From an uncultured Aquimarina sp. (lineage in GTDB: Bacteria > Bacteroidota > Bacteroidia > Flavobacteriales > Flavobacteriaceae): a DNA stretch of 64,000 nucleotides. Positions 45,106-53,647 of this stretch are shown here, piece by piece. The notes beneath the pieces were generated by a model. That model did not search any database and had not been told where the DNA came from. It saw nothing but the letters and a program-made list of their open reading frames with translations. Numbering within the stretch: the first letter of the stretch is position 1; each line of letters opens with the position of its first letter. Both the position numbers and the translations under genes were made by a program. The stretch covers positions 124,001 to 188,000 of the forward strand of contig NZ_CANLOZ010000005.1 in assembly GCF_947492965.1 (NCBI RefSeq), in the 5' to 3' direction.

Positions 45106-45287
45106 AATTCATCAATAATAAAGGCAAAATAACATTTCTTAGTATCAAAATTTAATTAATAAGATTCATAAATATAATTTAAACGGAAACACATATTTAT
45201 TTAGAATTATTTTTTCTTTTCACGTATCTAATATTTTTTTATACTTGACATTTGTATTAATAAAATTAACAATCACACAAATCACTA

Positions 45288-47015
45288 ATGAATAGAAATT
45301 TCGTTTTAATCACTATTGTAGTTATATGCTCGACTTTTTCAGGTTTTTCTCAATCAATTTTACTCAAAAACATAAATCTTATCGATGTAGAAAACGGTAA
45401 AATTCAAAAAAACAGGAATATACTTATTGAAAAAGATCGCATATCAAAAATTACTGCTGACGAAATAAAAGTAAATAATGAAGTTTCGATTATTGACGGA
45501 ACAGATAAGTTTCTAATTCCTGGTATGATTGATACTCATATACATTTTTTTCAAACAGGAAGCTTATATACCAGACCAGATGCAATCGATCTAACAAATA
45601 ACTTTTCTTATGAAGATGAGATACAGTTTGCAAAAGATATAATCCCCGATAATTTTAAACGCTATCTAAAATTAGGTATCACATCGGTAATGGATGTTGG
45701 AGGTCCTTTTTATAATTTTACTGTACGAGATAGTATTGCTAAACATCATATTTCTCCAAATGTTTATGTTACAGGTCCTTTATTTTCTCCATACCAACCT
45801 AAAGCTTTTTCTAGTCTGGAAGACATCCCTATAGAAAAAATCAACTCTAAACAAGAAGCCACGAAACTATTTAATAAAATGATTGCTTACAAACCTGATT
45901 TTATCAAAATATGGTATATATCAGGTAATGGATTACCTGCAGAGAAAACCTATCCTATCGTTGCTCATATTGCTGAGTTAACTCATAAAAACAACCTGAA
46001 ATTAACAGTTCATGCAACTAATCTAAAAACTGCAAAACTAGCGGTAAAAGCAGGTGCCGATATTTTAGTGCATAGTGTAAATGATCAACTTGTAGATGAT
46101 GAATTTATCAAAATGCTTAAAGATCATAAAGTAACATATATCCCAACTTTAATTGTTGGTAAAAATTATGGCAAGGCATATCTAGCTAACCCTAGCAATC
46201 ATATACAAGATCTAACCTACGCAAATCCAAAAGTATATGGTACATTAACCGATATGAATAGATTTTCTGATAATGAAATTCCAGACAGAATAAAAAAACT
46301 AAGAAAAGATCCAAAATCCTTAGAAAAAAGAAATAGAACTCGCGATAGCATAATGCTTACAAACCTTTTAAAACTAACTGAAAAAGGAATTAATATAGCT
46401 ACTGGAACAGATGCTGGAAATATAGGTACAATCCACGCTTCTTCATACATCCAAGAGATTGAAGCTATGAAAAAATCAAACATATCTAATTTTGATATTA
46501 TAAAAGCTTCTACAATTAATGCTGCTTTAGGTTTTGGACTAGAAGGTGATATTGGATCTATTAAGGAAGGAAAATTAGCCGATTTGGTTATTCTATCTAA
46601 AAATCCTGTTGAAAATATTGAAAATTTAAATTCAATAGAAGAAGTTATTAAAAGTGGAGAAATATTGAATATTAAAGAGCTTTTAAAAGAAACTCCAGAA
46701 CAAATTGTACAAAGGCAAGTAAACGCTTACAATGCTAGAAATATAGATGCTTTTATGGACACTTATTCGGATGACGTAAAGATCTACAACTTCCCTAATG
46801 AACTATCCATTTCTAGTAAAGCAGACATGAAAAAAAGTTTTGAAACTATGTTTGAAAAAGTTCCAAACTTATACTGTGAAATTAAAAACCGTATTGTTCT
46901 TGGTAATAAAGTAGTCGATCGAGAATATGTAAGATTTGGAGATCGTTACTCCAATGTTATAACAATCTATGAAGTAGAAAATGGTAAAATAGCTAAAGTT
47001 ACCTTCTTAAGATGA
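45288..47015 (+). CDS. Secreted amidohydrolase with C-terminal NTF2/SnoaL-like domain
   Basis: The 575-residue protein has a signal peptide (to GFSQ) and an amidohydrolase TIM barrel. Metal motifs are visible: DTHIHFF (His-x-His), DFIKIWY with the bridging Lys region, LTVHATN, ILVHSVND and GTDAGN. This is the prolidase/imidazolonepropionase-like group, which cleaves amides or cyclic amides, often of dipeptides. The last about 110 residues repeat the NTF2-like module of the previous gene (QIVQRQVNAYNARNIDAF), an unusual fusion. Confidence 0.85.
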   Translation: MNRNFVLITIVVICSTFSGFSQSILLKNINLIDVENGKIQKNRNILIEKDRISKITADEIKVNNEVSIIDGTDKFLIPGMIDTHIHFFQTGSLYTRPDAIDLTNNFSYEDEIQFAKDIIPDNFKRYLKLGITSVMDVGGPFYNFTVRDSIAKHHISPNVYVTGPLFSPYQPKAFSSLEDIPIEKINSKQEATKLFNKMIAYKPDFIKIWYISGNGLPAEKTYPIVAHIAELTHKNNLKLTVHATNLKTAKLAVKAGADILVHSVNDQLVDDEFIKMLKDHKVTYIPTLIVGKNYGKAYLANPSNHIQDLTYANPKVYGTLTDMNRFSDNEIPDRIKKLRKDPKSLEKRNRTRDSIMLTNLLKLTEKGINIATGTDAGNIGTIHASSYIQEIEAMKKSNISNFDIIKASTINAALGFGLEGDIGSIKEGKLADLVILSKNPVENIENLNSIEEVIKSGEILNIKELLKETPEQIVQRQVNAYNARNIDAFMDTYSDDVKIYNFPNELSISSKADMKKSFETMFEKVPNLYCEIKNRIVLGNKVVDREYVRFGDRYSNVITIYEVENGKIAKVTFLR

Positions 47016-47037
47016 ATCGAATAGAGGTTACAGTCAA

Positions 47038-47373
47038 ATGAAACATCCTTTGCAACTACATATTTAAGAAATTGTTCCACTTGCGGACAAAGAGTTTGAT
47101 TTTATGTTGAGCCATTTTAAAAACTACTAAAAAACGGAGGCATCAATATTAAGTGCAAGAATGAGAAGTTGTAAAAAAGAATATTAGACTACTAAAGGTT
47201 GTATAAAAGCTATTTTTTAAAATGAGAAATGCAAAGAACATATTCTTCGTTTTGCTATAGAACATTGGTTGATTACAGATTATGAAGCTCCTTCTATAAT
47301 CAATATTAATTATCTAGAAGATCGTGAACCACCCTACATATCTTTTGATAATAGAGATAAACTTAATAGCTAA
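47038..47373 (+). pseudogene. Decayed Crp/Fnr-family regulator
   Basis: One reading frame from ATG 47038 to TAA 47371 keeps the pattern of a Bacteroidota Crp/Fnr cyclic-nucleotide-binding domain: EIVPLADKEFDFMLSHFKNY, TKGCIKAIF, KEHILRFAIEHWLITDYEA and NYLEDREPPYISFDNRDKL. In-frame stops at 47065, 47128, 47185 and 47218 break it. The C-terminal DNA-binding part is not recognisable. It is therefore a dead gene rather than a frameshifted functional one. Confidence 0.7.
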
Positions 47374-47658
47374 ATCTACAAATGAAATTTTTCTTAAAAT
47401 CAAAACTCAATTGAATGGAAAAATGCTAGTATCAGATTGCTATGGTACTCTTATACATGAACAAAAAGTTAGATATGAAAACAGCATAGTATAAATACAT
47501 GTTCGAAAATCCATATTTGTACATTTTAAAAGATAACTATGATAAATCAATTCATTTATGTTTCATATTAAAGCGCCATCGTGTAGGTCTTATAAATTTG
47601 TTAAGGAGTCACTCCCAATGATTGCTTTTACTTAAATTACGCGATCAAATTAACACAA
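47374..47658. other. Sequence between the Crp-like remnant and the M28 gene
   Basis: I see no intact gene here. Several short open pieces (one around 47494-47627) might be further debris of the regulator, but none has a recognisable motif. No clear promoter for the M28 gene was found. Confidence 0.4.
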
Positions 47659-48999
47659 ATGAAGATTTTTTTTACCTCAACACTTTTTTTATTTTCAATA
47701 ATTGCTAGCGCACAAACAAACTCAAAAATATATGATATTATCAATGCTATTTCTAGCGAAAGAATAGAAGCAGATATTAAAACATTAGCTGGTTTTGGCA
47801 CCAGACATACCTTAAGCGATACAGTTTCCAATACAAGAGGAATTGGTGCTGCCAGAAGGTGGATCAAATCTGAGTTTGAAACCATATCCAAAAAATGTAA
47901 TAATTGTTTAGAAGTTTTTTATCAAAAAGACCTTGTTAAAAAAGGAACAAATCAACGTATTACCAAAGATGTAATGGTTGTAAATGTAGTTGCCATACAA
48001 CGAGGAACTAAATACCCTAATCGCTTCATTATTATGAGTGGAGATATCGATTCCCGTATTTCTGACCCAAATAACTTTACTGATGATGCTCCTGGCGCTA
48101 ATGATAATGCAACAGGAATGGCTGGAGCGATGGAAGCGGCAAGAGTATTGTCCAAATACAAATTTGAAAGTAGTATTATTTACGTAGGCCTTTCTGGAGA
48201 AGAACAAGGACTGTTTGGCGGAAAAGGATTGGCCAACTATGCCAAAAAGAACAATTGGGATATTGTTGGAGTTATGAATAATGATATGATTGGTAATATC
48301 AAAGGTGTAGATGGTGTTATCGATAATAGAACATTTAGAATTTTCTCTGAACCAACCAATTTAACTGACAATGAAAGAACAGTTAAAAACAGACGTTTTT
48401 ATGGAGGCGAAGTGGATGGAATTTCTCGTCAGTTGGCTCGGTATATTCATAAAACTACCAAAACATATATGCCAGAAATGAATCCTATGATGATCTATCG
48501 ACTAGATAGATTTGGTCGTGGTGGTCATCATCGTCCTTTTAATGATGCTGGATTCGCTGGAATTAGAATTATGGAGGCTCATGAAAACTATACTCAGCAA
48601 CACCAAGACATTAGAAAAGAAGATGGGATTGCATATGGAGATGTAGTAGAACATGTAAACTTTGAATATGCAACTAAACTAACTGCTGTTAATGCAATCA
48701 ATCTTGCATCCATTGCATGGGCACCACCAACTCCAACAGAAGTTAAAATTGGTGGAATAGTGGAACCTTCTGTGAAGTTTAAATGGGAAAAATCAAATGA
48801 TCCTAATATCCAAGGATATAAAATATATTGGAGAGATACTACATCACCTACCTGGGATTATAGCAGGTTTGTTGGTAATGTAGATAACTTTGTACTCGAT
48901 GGTATTGTTATTGATAATTACTTTTTTGGAATAGCAACTGTAGGAAAAAACGGATTTGAAAGTCTGGTTGTGTTCCCTACTGCCATTTTTAGAAAGTAA
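47659..48999 (+). CDS. Secreted M28-family metallopeptidase
   Basis: The 446-residue protein has a signal peptide (to IIASAQ) and an M28 aminopeptidase domain: GDIDSR, DDAPGANDNATGMAG with the bridging Asp, LSGEEQGLFGG with the catalytic and metal Glu residues, NNDMIGN and the His in EAHENY. The first zinc ligand, His in classical GHxDS, is Asp here. A C-terminal Fn3-like domain (about 350-446, KFKWEKSNDPNIQGYKIYW) follows. It probably trims N-terminal residues from external peptides. It is the first gene of a tightly spaced set running to 52805. Confidence 0.88.
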   Translation: MKIFFTSTLFLFSIIASAQTNSKIYDIINAISSERIEADIKTLAGFGTRHTLSDTVSNTRGIGAARRWIKSEFETISKKCNNCLEVFYQKDLVKKGTNQRITKDVMVVNVVAIQRGTKYPNRFIIMSGDIDSRISDPNNFTDDAPGANDNATGMAGAMEAARVLSKYKFESSIIYVGLSGEEQGLFGGKGLANYAKKNNWDIVGVMNNDMIGNIKGVDGVIDNRTFRIFSEPTNLTDNERTVKNRRFYGGEVDGISRQLARYIHKTTKTYMPEMNPMMIYRLDRFGRGGHHRPFNDAGFAGIRIMEAHENYTQQHQDIRKEDGIAYGDVVEHVNFEYATKLTAVNAINLASIAWAPPTPTEVKIGGIVEPSVKFKWEKSNDPNIQGYKIYWRDTTSPTWDYSRFVGNVDNFVLDGIVIDNYFFGIATVGKNGFESLVVFPTAIFRK

Positions 49000-49053
49000 A
49001 TAGAGAATGTTCTAAATCAAACTATTAATGTGTATCAACTAAAATTTAAACGT

Positions 49054-49989
49054 GTGAAATTCTTAAACATCTTCTTCATCATCGCGCTATTATGTACGTT
49101 TTCTTGTAAACAAGAAAATGTAAAAGAAAAATCATCCATAAATGTTGATATAGCAGAAAAATTATCCATTGAAACCAAGGGAAAAGTTGTTATTCATAAG
49201 AATTTCAAATCTAAAAATGTAATCCCAAGAAACGTAGAAGTGTTCTTACCTCATGGCTATGATACTTCAAATAAGAAATACAAAGTACTGTACATGCATG
49301 ATGGACAGAATGTTTTTAACCCTAAAACTTCTTATACAGGTATCGATTGGGGAGTAGATGAAACCATAGATAGCTTAATAAAAACAGGTAGCATCAAAAA
49401 TACTATTGTTGTTGCCCCTTGGAATACAGAAAGAAAGCGCTTTTCAGAATACATGCCAGAAGCTCCAGCAGAAGCTACAAACAATCCCGAAGCAAAAGCA
49501 GCTTTAAAACAAAATACAGGATTCGATTCTTTATATTCTGATGAATATTTGAAATTTCTGGTTGAAGAATTAAAACCCTTTATTGATAAAACCTATAATG
49601 TATCCACTAAAATGGAAGATACTTCAATTATGGGATCTTCAATGGGTGGATTAATATCATTATACGGAATATGTAAATATCCAGAAGTTTTCGGAGCTGC
49701 AGGATGTGTTTCTACTCATTGGCCAGTTCCTATTTTGGGCGAAGCCTATATCAAAACCTTACCATCTACTCTACCCGATCCTAAAACGCATAAAATATAT
49801 TTTGATTTTGGAACCGAAGGTTTAGACGCTCAATATGAACCTTTTCAGAAACAAGTGGACCAAATGATGAAAGATAAAGGGTATGAAGAAGGAAAGAACT
49901 GGATCACCAAAAAATTTGAAGGAGATGGTCATAATGAGAAAAGTTGGAATGAACGTATACACGTCCCATTAGAGTTCCTATTACAATAA
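49054..49989 (+). CDS. Lipoprotein esterase of the enterochelin-esterase-like alpha/beta hydrolase family
   Basis: I prefer GTG 49054, which gives a typical lipoprotein signal (MKFLNIFFIIALLCTFSC) and 311 residues; GTG 49030 would add eight residues in front. The domain (pfam Esterase type) has YMHDGQNVF, the nucleophile elbow GSSMGGLIS and a late GHNEKSWNERI region with the likely His. Substrates in this family range from feruloyl and acetyl esters to siderophores, and nothing here decides among them. Confidence 0.85.
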   Translation: MKFLNIFFIIALLCTFSCKQENVKEKSSINVDIAEKLSIETKGKVVIHKNFKSKNVIPRNVEVFLPHGYDTSNKKYKVLYMHDGQNVFNPKTSYTGIDWGVDETIDSLIKTGSIKNTIVVAPWNTERKRFSEYMPEAPAEATNNPEAKAALKQNTGFDSLYSDEYLKFLVEELKPFIDKTYNVSTKMEDTSIMGSSMGGLISLYGICKYPEVFGAAGCVSTHWPVPILGEAYIKTLPSTLPDPKTHKIYFDFGTEGLDAQYEPFQKQVDQMMKDKGYEEGKNWITKKFEGDGHNEKSWNERIHVPLEFLLQ

Positions 49990-50001
49990 ATTAAATTGAA
50001 A

Positions 50002-51642
50002 ATGAATAAGTTTTTTTTAGTAGTATGTTTGATCTGCTCAAGTATTCCAATTATCGGACAGACATCTCTTTTTGATTCGCATCAAAAATTCACAAGACAA
50101 GACACTTTAAGAGGTTCCATTACGCCAGAAAGATCATGGTGGGATCTTACTTACTACCATTTAGACATCACAGTGGATCCCGAAAAAAAAACGATTTCAG
50201 GTAAAAATACAATTCAATATAAAGTATTGGAAAATCAAAGCACGTTACAAGTGGATCTGCAGCCTCCATTAACTATAGAAAAAGTAGAACAAGATGGAAA
50301 ACTACTAAAAGTTCGTTCTGAAGAAAATGCTCATTTTATAGAATTGATCAAAAAACAGAAAAAAGGAAGTATTAATTCTATAATTGTTCACTACAGTGGC
50401 AAACCAAGAGAAGCCGTCAGAGCTCCTTGGGATGGTGGTATTTCCTGGAAAAAAGACACAAATGGCAAACACTTCGTAGCATCCTCCTGTCAAGGATTAG
50501 GAGCAAGTGTTTGGTGGCCAAATAAAGATCATATGTACGATGAAGTAGATAGTATGTTGGTGAGTGTTACTGTGCCAAAAGATTTAATGAATATTTCCAA
50601 TGGAAGACTGCGTAAGATTGAAGAGCGAAACCCAAATACAAAGACCTATCATTGGTTTGTTAATAATCCAATAAACAATTATGGCGTAAACATTAATATT
50701 GGGGATTATGTCCATTTTGGAGAAAAATACAAAGGAGAAAAAGGCCTGTTAGATATGGATTATTATGTACTAAGAGATAATCTTGAGGCTGCTAAGAAGC
50801 AATTTAAAGATGCCCCAAAAATGATGAAAGCTTTCGAACATTGGTTTGGCCCCTACCCTTTTTATGAGGATAGCTTTAAACTGGTAGAAGTTCCTTATTT
50901 AGGCATGGAGCATCAGAGTTCTGTGACTTATGGAAATAAATATGTAAACGGATATCTAGGTAATGATTTATCCGGAACAGGTTGGGGATTAAAATTCGAT
51001 TTTATAATAATACATGAATCGGGTCATGAGTGGTTTGCTAATAATATTACCTATAAGGATATTGCCGATATGTGGATACATGAAAGTTTCACCGCATATT
51101 CAGAAAATTTATTTCTGGACTACCATTATGGAAAAGAAGCTTCTTCAGATTATGTTATTGGCACAAGAAAAGGAATTAGAAATGACAAACCCATTATAGG
51201 TCATTATGATGTGAATAATGAAGGATCTAGCGACATGTATTATAAGGGAGCCAATATGTTACATACGCTACGTCAACTTATTGAAGATGATGACAAATGG
51301 CGATCTATACTACGAGGACTAAACAAAGAGTTTTATCATAAAACAGTAACTACAAAAGAAATTGAAGATTATATAAGTGAGCAATCAAAAATTGATCTCA
51401 CTGAATTTTTTAATCAATATTTACGTGATACCAGAATTCCTACTTTGGAATATCGTTTAGATAATAAAGAGCTTAAATATCGATATATCGATATTGTTAA
51501 AGGTTTTGATATGCCTGTACGATTAAAAATAGACGGGAAAGAAAAATGGATACAGCCAAACGCTTCTTGGCAAACTCTTCAGGTAAAAGCTGACAAAATT
51601 GACATAGACCCTAATTTTTATGTAAAAGGAAAATCTATATAA
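50002..51642 (+). CDS. Secreted M1-family aminopeptidase
   Basis: From ATG 50002 the product has 546 residues with a signal peptide ending IPIIGQ. The gluzincin motif HESGH (His338, His342) is followed 18 residues later by Glu361 in WIHESF, exactly the HExxH-x18-E zinc site of M1. LGMEHQSS replaces the GAMEN substrate motif. The protein is shorter than classical aminopeptidase N, lacking the large C-terminal helical domain. It begins 12 bp after the esterase gene, in the same operon. Confidence 0.92.
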   Translation: MNKFFLVVCLICSSIPIIGQTSLFDSHQKFTRQDTLRGSITPERSWWDLTYYHLDITVDPEKKTISGKNTIQYKVLENQSTLQVDLQPPLTIEKVEQDGKLLKVRSEENAHFIELIKKQKKGSINSIIVHYSGKPREAVRAPWDGGISWKKDTNGKHFVASSCQGLGASVWWPNKDHMYDEVDSMLVSVTVPKDLMNISNGRLRKIEERNPNTKTYHWFVNNPINNYGVNINIGDYVHFGEKYKGEKGLLDMDYYVLRDNLEAAKKQFKDAPKMMKAFEHWFGPYPFYEDSFKLVEVPYLGMEHQSSVTYGNKYVNGYLGNDLSGTGWGLKFDFIIIHESGHEWFANNITYKDIADMWIHESFTAYSENLFLDYHYGKEASSDYVIGTRKGIRNDKPIIGHYDVNNEGSSDMYYKGANMLHTLRQLIEDDDKWRSILRGLNKEFYHKTVTTKEIEDYISEQSKIDLTEFFNQYLRDTRIPTLEYRLDNKELKYRYIDIVKGFDMPVRLKIDGKEKWIQPNASWQTLQVKADKIDIDPNFYVKGKSI

Positions 51643-51676
51643 TCAAATACATATTCATCTCTAAAACTTAAAATCT

Positions 51677-52480
51677 GTGAAAATATATTTTCCTCAATGG
51701 CAAGGATCTGGTACTGGTAAAACGATAGAAAATGGTGCACAAACTATTTTAGAATATGTAGAAGATCCAGGATTTATTAAAATCCCATTATCTAACATTG
51801 AAGCAGGTCCAAATGGAGAGAAAAAGTACGACATTAATAACTATGATGCGATTTTCGAACAACTAACTCGTCTTAAAAATAAGATTGATGCAGAACAACC
51901 AAAAACTATTACTACCATTGGAGGGGATTGTGGATTAGAGATTGTTCCTGTTTCGTATCTAAACGCACTTTATCCAAACCTGGGAGTTATCTGGTTTGAT
52001 GCACATGCCGATATTAACCGCCCTTGCGATTCTCCTAGTTGTAATTTTCATGGCATGCCGCTTAGAACATTATTAGGAGAAGGTTCAGAGCATATGAATC
52101 CATTACTTTTTTCTACTATTACCGCTTCTCAAATTCATTATATTGGAGTTAGAGATATAGATAGTACAGAACAAACTAGAATTAAGGATGGCAATATTTA
52201 TGCCCCTAAAAAAGTAAATATTTTAGATCTTGTAGGTACTTTACAATCTAAAAAAATCACACATCTTTATCTTCACTTCGACTTTGATTGTTTGGAACCC
52301 AATGATTATGATAAAACATATTACCAAGTTTCTAAAGGTGTAAAAATTCTTGAGGCCGAAAACTATATTCAAACATTACAAGAACATTTTACCATTGTAG
52401 GAAGTAGTGTCTTAGAATCTGTTACTACAGAAATTTCCGAATTAACTCCTATCAAAAAAATCATTAACTTATTGGTCTAA
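51677..52480 (+). CDS. Arginase/agmatinase-family protein
   Basis: This 267-residue protein (GTG start, no signal peptide) has the ureohydrolase fold motifs WFDAHADIN and HFDFDCLEP, and HGMP as in the family. The usual first metal motif GGDHS reads GGDCG, replacing a manganese-ligand His by Cys. Some arginase-family subgroups keep this change, so catalysis may be altered rather than lost. It follows the M1 gene by 34 bp; with peptidases releasing arginine upstream, a role in arginine-like guanidine breakdown is an inference. Confidence 0.82.
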   Translation: MKIYFPQWQGSGTGKTIENGAQTILEYVEDPGFIKIPLSNIEAGPNGEKKYDINNYDAIFEQLTRLKNKIDAEQPKTITTIGGDCGLEIVPVSYLNALYPNLGVIWFDAHADINRPCDSPSCNFHGMPLRTLLGEGSEHMNPLLFSTITASQIHYIGVRDIDSTEQTRIKDGNIYAPKKVNILDLVGTLQSKKITHLYLHFDFDCLEPNDYDKTYYQVSKGVKILEAENYIQTLQEHFTIVGSSVLESVTTEISELTPIKKIINLLV

Positions 52481-52508
52481 TTAAGGTTTTTATCAATTTA
52501 TAACTTTT

Positions 52509-52805
52509 ATGTCTGGAGGTAATTGGAAGGATATGCTATTAGCATCACAAACTGGAGATCTAGAGCTTGTAAAATATTATGTTACCAATGGTGTAGATAT
52601 TAATTATCAACATCCTGAGGCAATGACCACACCTCTAATAGAAAGTATACGATTTGGTAATCTTTCGATTGCTAAATATCTCTTAGAACATGGTGCTGAT
52701 ATTAATGCCAAAGAAGGATTTAGTGGAGATACTGCTTTATCTTTAGCGAAAGAAAAATCAAACATCAAAGCTTTAGAGTTACTAAAGACCTACCTTACAA
52801 ACTAA
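52509..52805 (+). CDS. Small ankyrin-repeat protein
   Basis: This 98-residue protein consists of about three ankyrin repeats: LASQTGDLELVKYYVTNGVD, PLIESIRFGNLSIAKYLLEHG and TALSLAKEKSNIKALELL. No signal peptide. It is probably a protein-protein interaction module. It follows the arginase-family gene by 28 bp and is probably the last gene of that operon. Confidence 0.88.
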   Translation: MSGGNWKDMLLASQTGDLELVKYYVTNGVDINYQHPEAMTTPLIESIRFGNLSIAKYLLEHGADINAKEGFSGDTALSLAKEKSNIKALELLKTYLTN

Positions 52806-52922
52806 TATTTACTAGTACATATTATCTAGAATTAATATAAAGACTCTTATAAAAAAGTTATTTAAGATAACTTTCTCATCTGTTTAAAAGCTTACCCTTT
52901 ATCTTTAGATAAAACAAAAACT

Positions 52923-53090
52923 ATGTTTGCTATATTTAAGAAGAAAACTGAGAAAGAGCGTTTACAAAAAAAGTATAAAACGTTGATGGAAGAATCGTAT
53001 AAGTTGTCTCATACCAATCGAAAGGCTAGCGACGAAAAACAAGCCGAAGCTGCTGAGATCTTAGAACAAATAGAACAATTACCTGAGTAG
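52923..53090 (+). CDS. Lacal_2735-type small protein
   Basis: The 55-codon frame begins MFAIFKKKTEKERLQKKY and ends EQIEQLPE before TAG. It matches the shape of the Lacal_2735 family of very short, highly charged, helical proteins widespread in flavobacteria: FKKK start, SHTNRKASDEKQAEA core. Function is unknown. It is separated from its neighbours by 117 and 19 bp. Confidence 0.85.
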   Translation: MFAIFKKKTEKERLQKKYKTLMEESYKLSHTNRKASDEKQAEAAEILEQIEQLPE

Positions 53091-53109
53091 ATAAATAATC
53101 ATTAATTCT

Positions 53110-53640
53110 GTGAATACATATCTATTTTTAATTTTTATTGGATTGACGGCTCCTTCTCTCACTATCTTTGATTTTAAAAAAACGAATACGCTTTCCGATT
53201 GGATTGTTGTTAACGACGGCGTAATGGGAGGCTTATCTAAAGGTAAAATAACGCTGAATGATAAAGGAAATGCTATTTTCTCTGGAGCCATTTCTTTAGA
53301 AAACAATGGTGGATTTTCGATGGTACGGTACCGATTCTCGACCAAAAAAGTAAAAGGGTATACAAAAGCCTTGATTACGTTAAAAGGTGATCAAAAAAGA
53401 TATCAATTTAGAGTTAAAACGAATACCTATGATCGTCATTCATACATAGCTCATTTCGAAACTTCAGGAGAATGGCAAACTATCGAAATACCATTATCCG
53501 AAATGTATCCAGCTTTTAGAGGTGTATCGTTGGATATGCAAAACTATCCTTCCATACAAATGGAAGAAATAGCATTTTTAATTGGCAACAAAAAACAAGA
53601 AAAATTTAGATTGGAAATCGACAAAATCGTGTTGGAATAG
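53110..53640 (+). CDS. CIA30 family protein
   Basis: The 176-residue protein (GTG start) has a short hydrophobic N-terminus and a CIA30-type beta-jelly-roll: SDWIVVNDGVMGGLSKG, then YRFSTKKVKGY, IEIPLSEMYPAFRG. Mitochondrial members help assemble complex I; bacterial ones are uncharacterised. No neighbouring respiratory genes support that role here. Confidence 0.88.
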   Translation: MNTYLFLIFIGLTAPSLTIFDFKKTNTLSDWIVVNDGVMGGLSKGKITLNDKGNAIFSGAISLENNGGFSMVRYRFSTKKVKGYTKALITLKGDQKRYQFRVKTNTYDRHSYIAHFETSGEWQTIEIPLSEMYPAFRGVSLDMQNYPSIQMEEIAFLIGNKKQEKFRLEIDKIVLE

Positions 53641-53647
53641 ATTCAAT

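Noticed and set aside
47494..47627. Open stretch after the Crp/Fnr remnant as its C-terminal DNA-binding part
   Set aside because: No helix-turn-helix signature (such as ASYLGITPEFLSRIRK) can be read in any frame, so I did not extend the pseudogene.
53110..53640. Assignment of the CIA30 protein as a complex I assembly factor
   Set aside because: No nuo or other respiratory genes lie nearby, and bacterial CIA30 proteins are not shown to act there.
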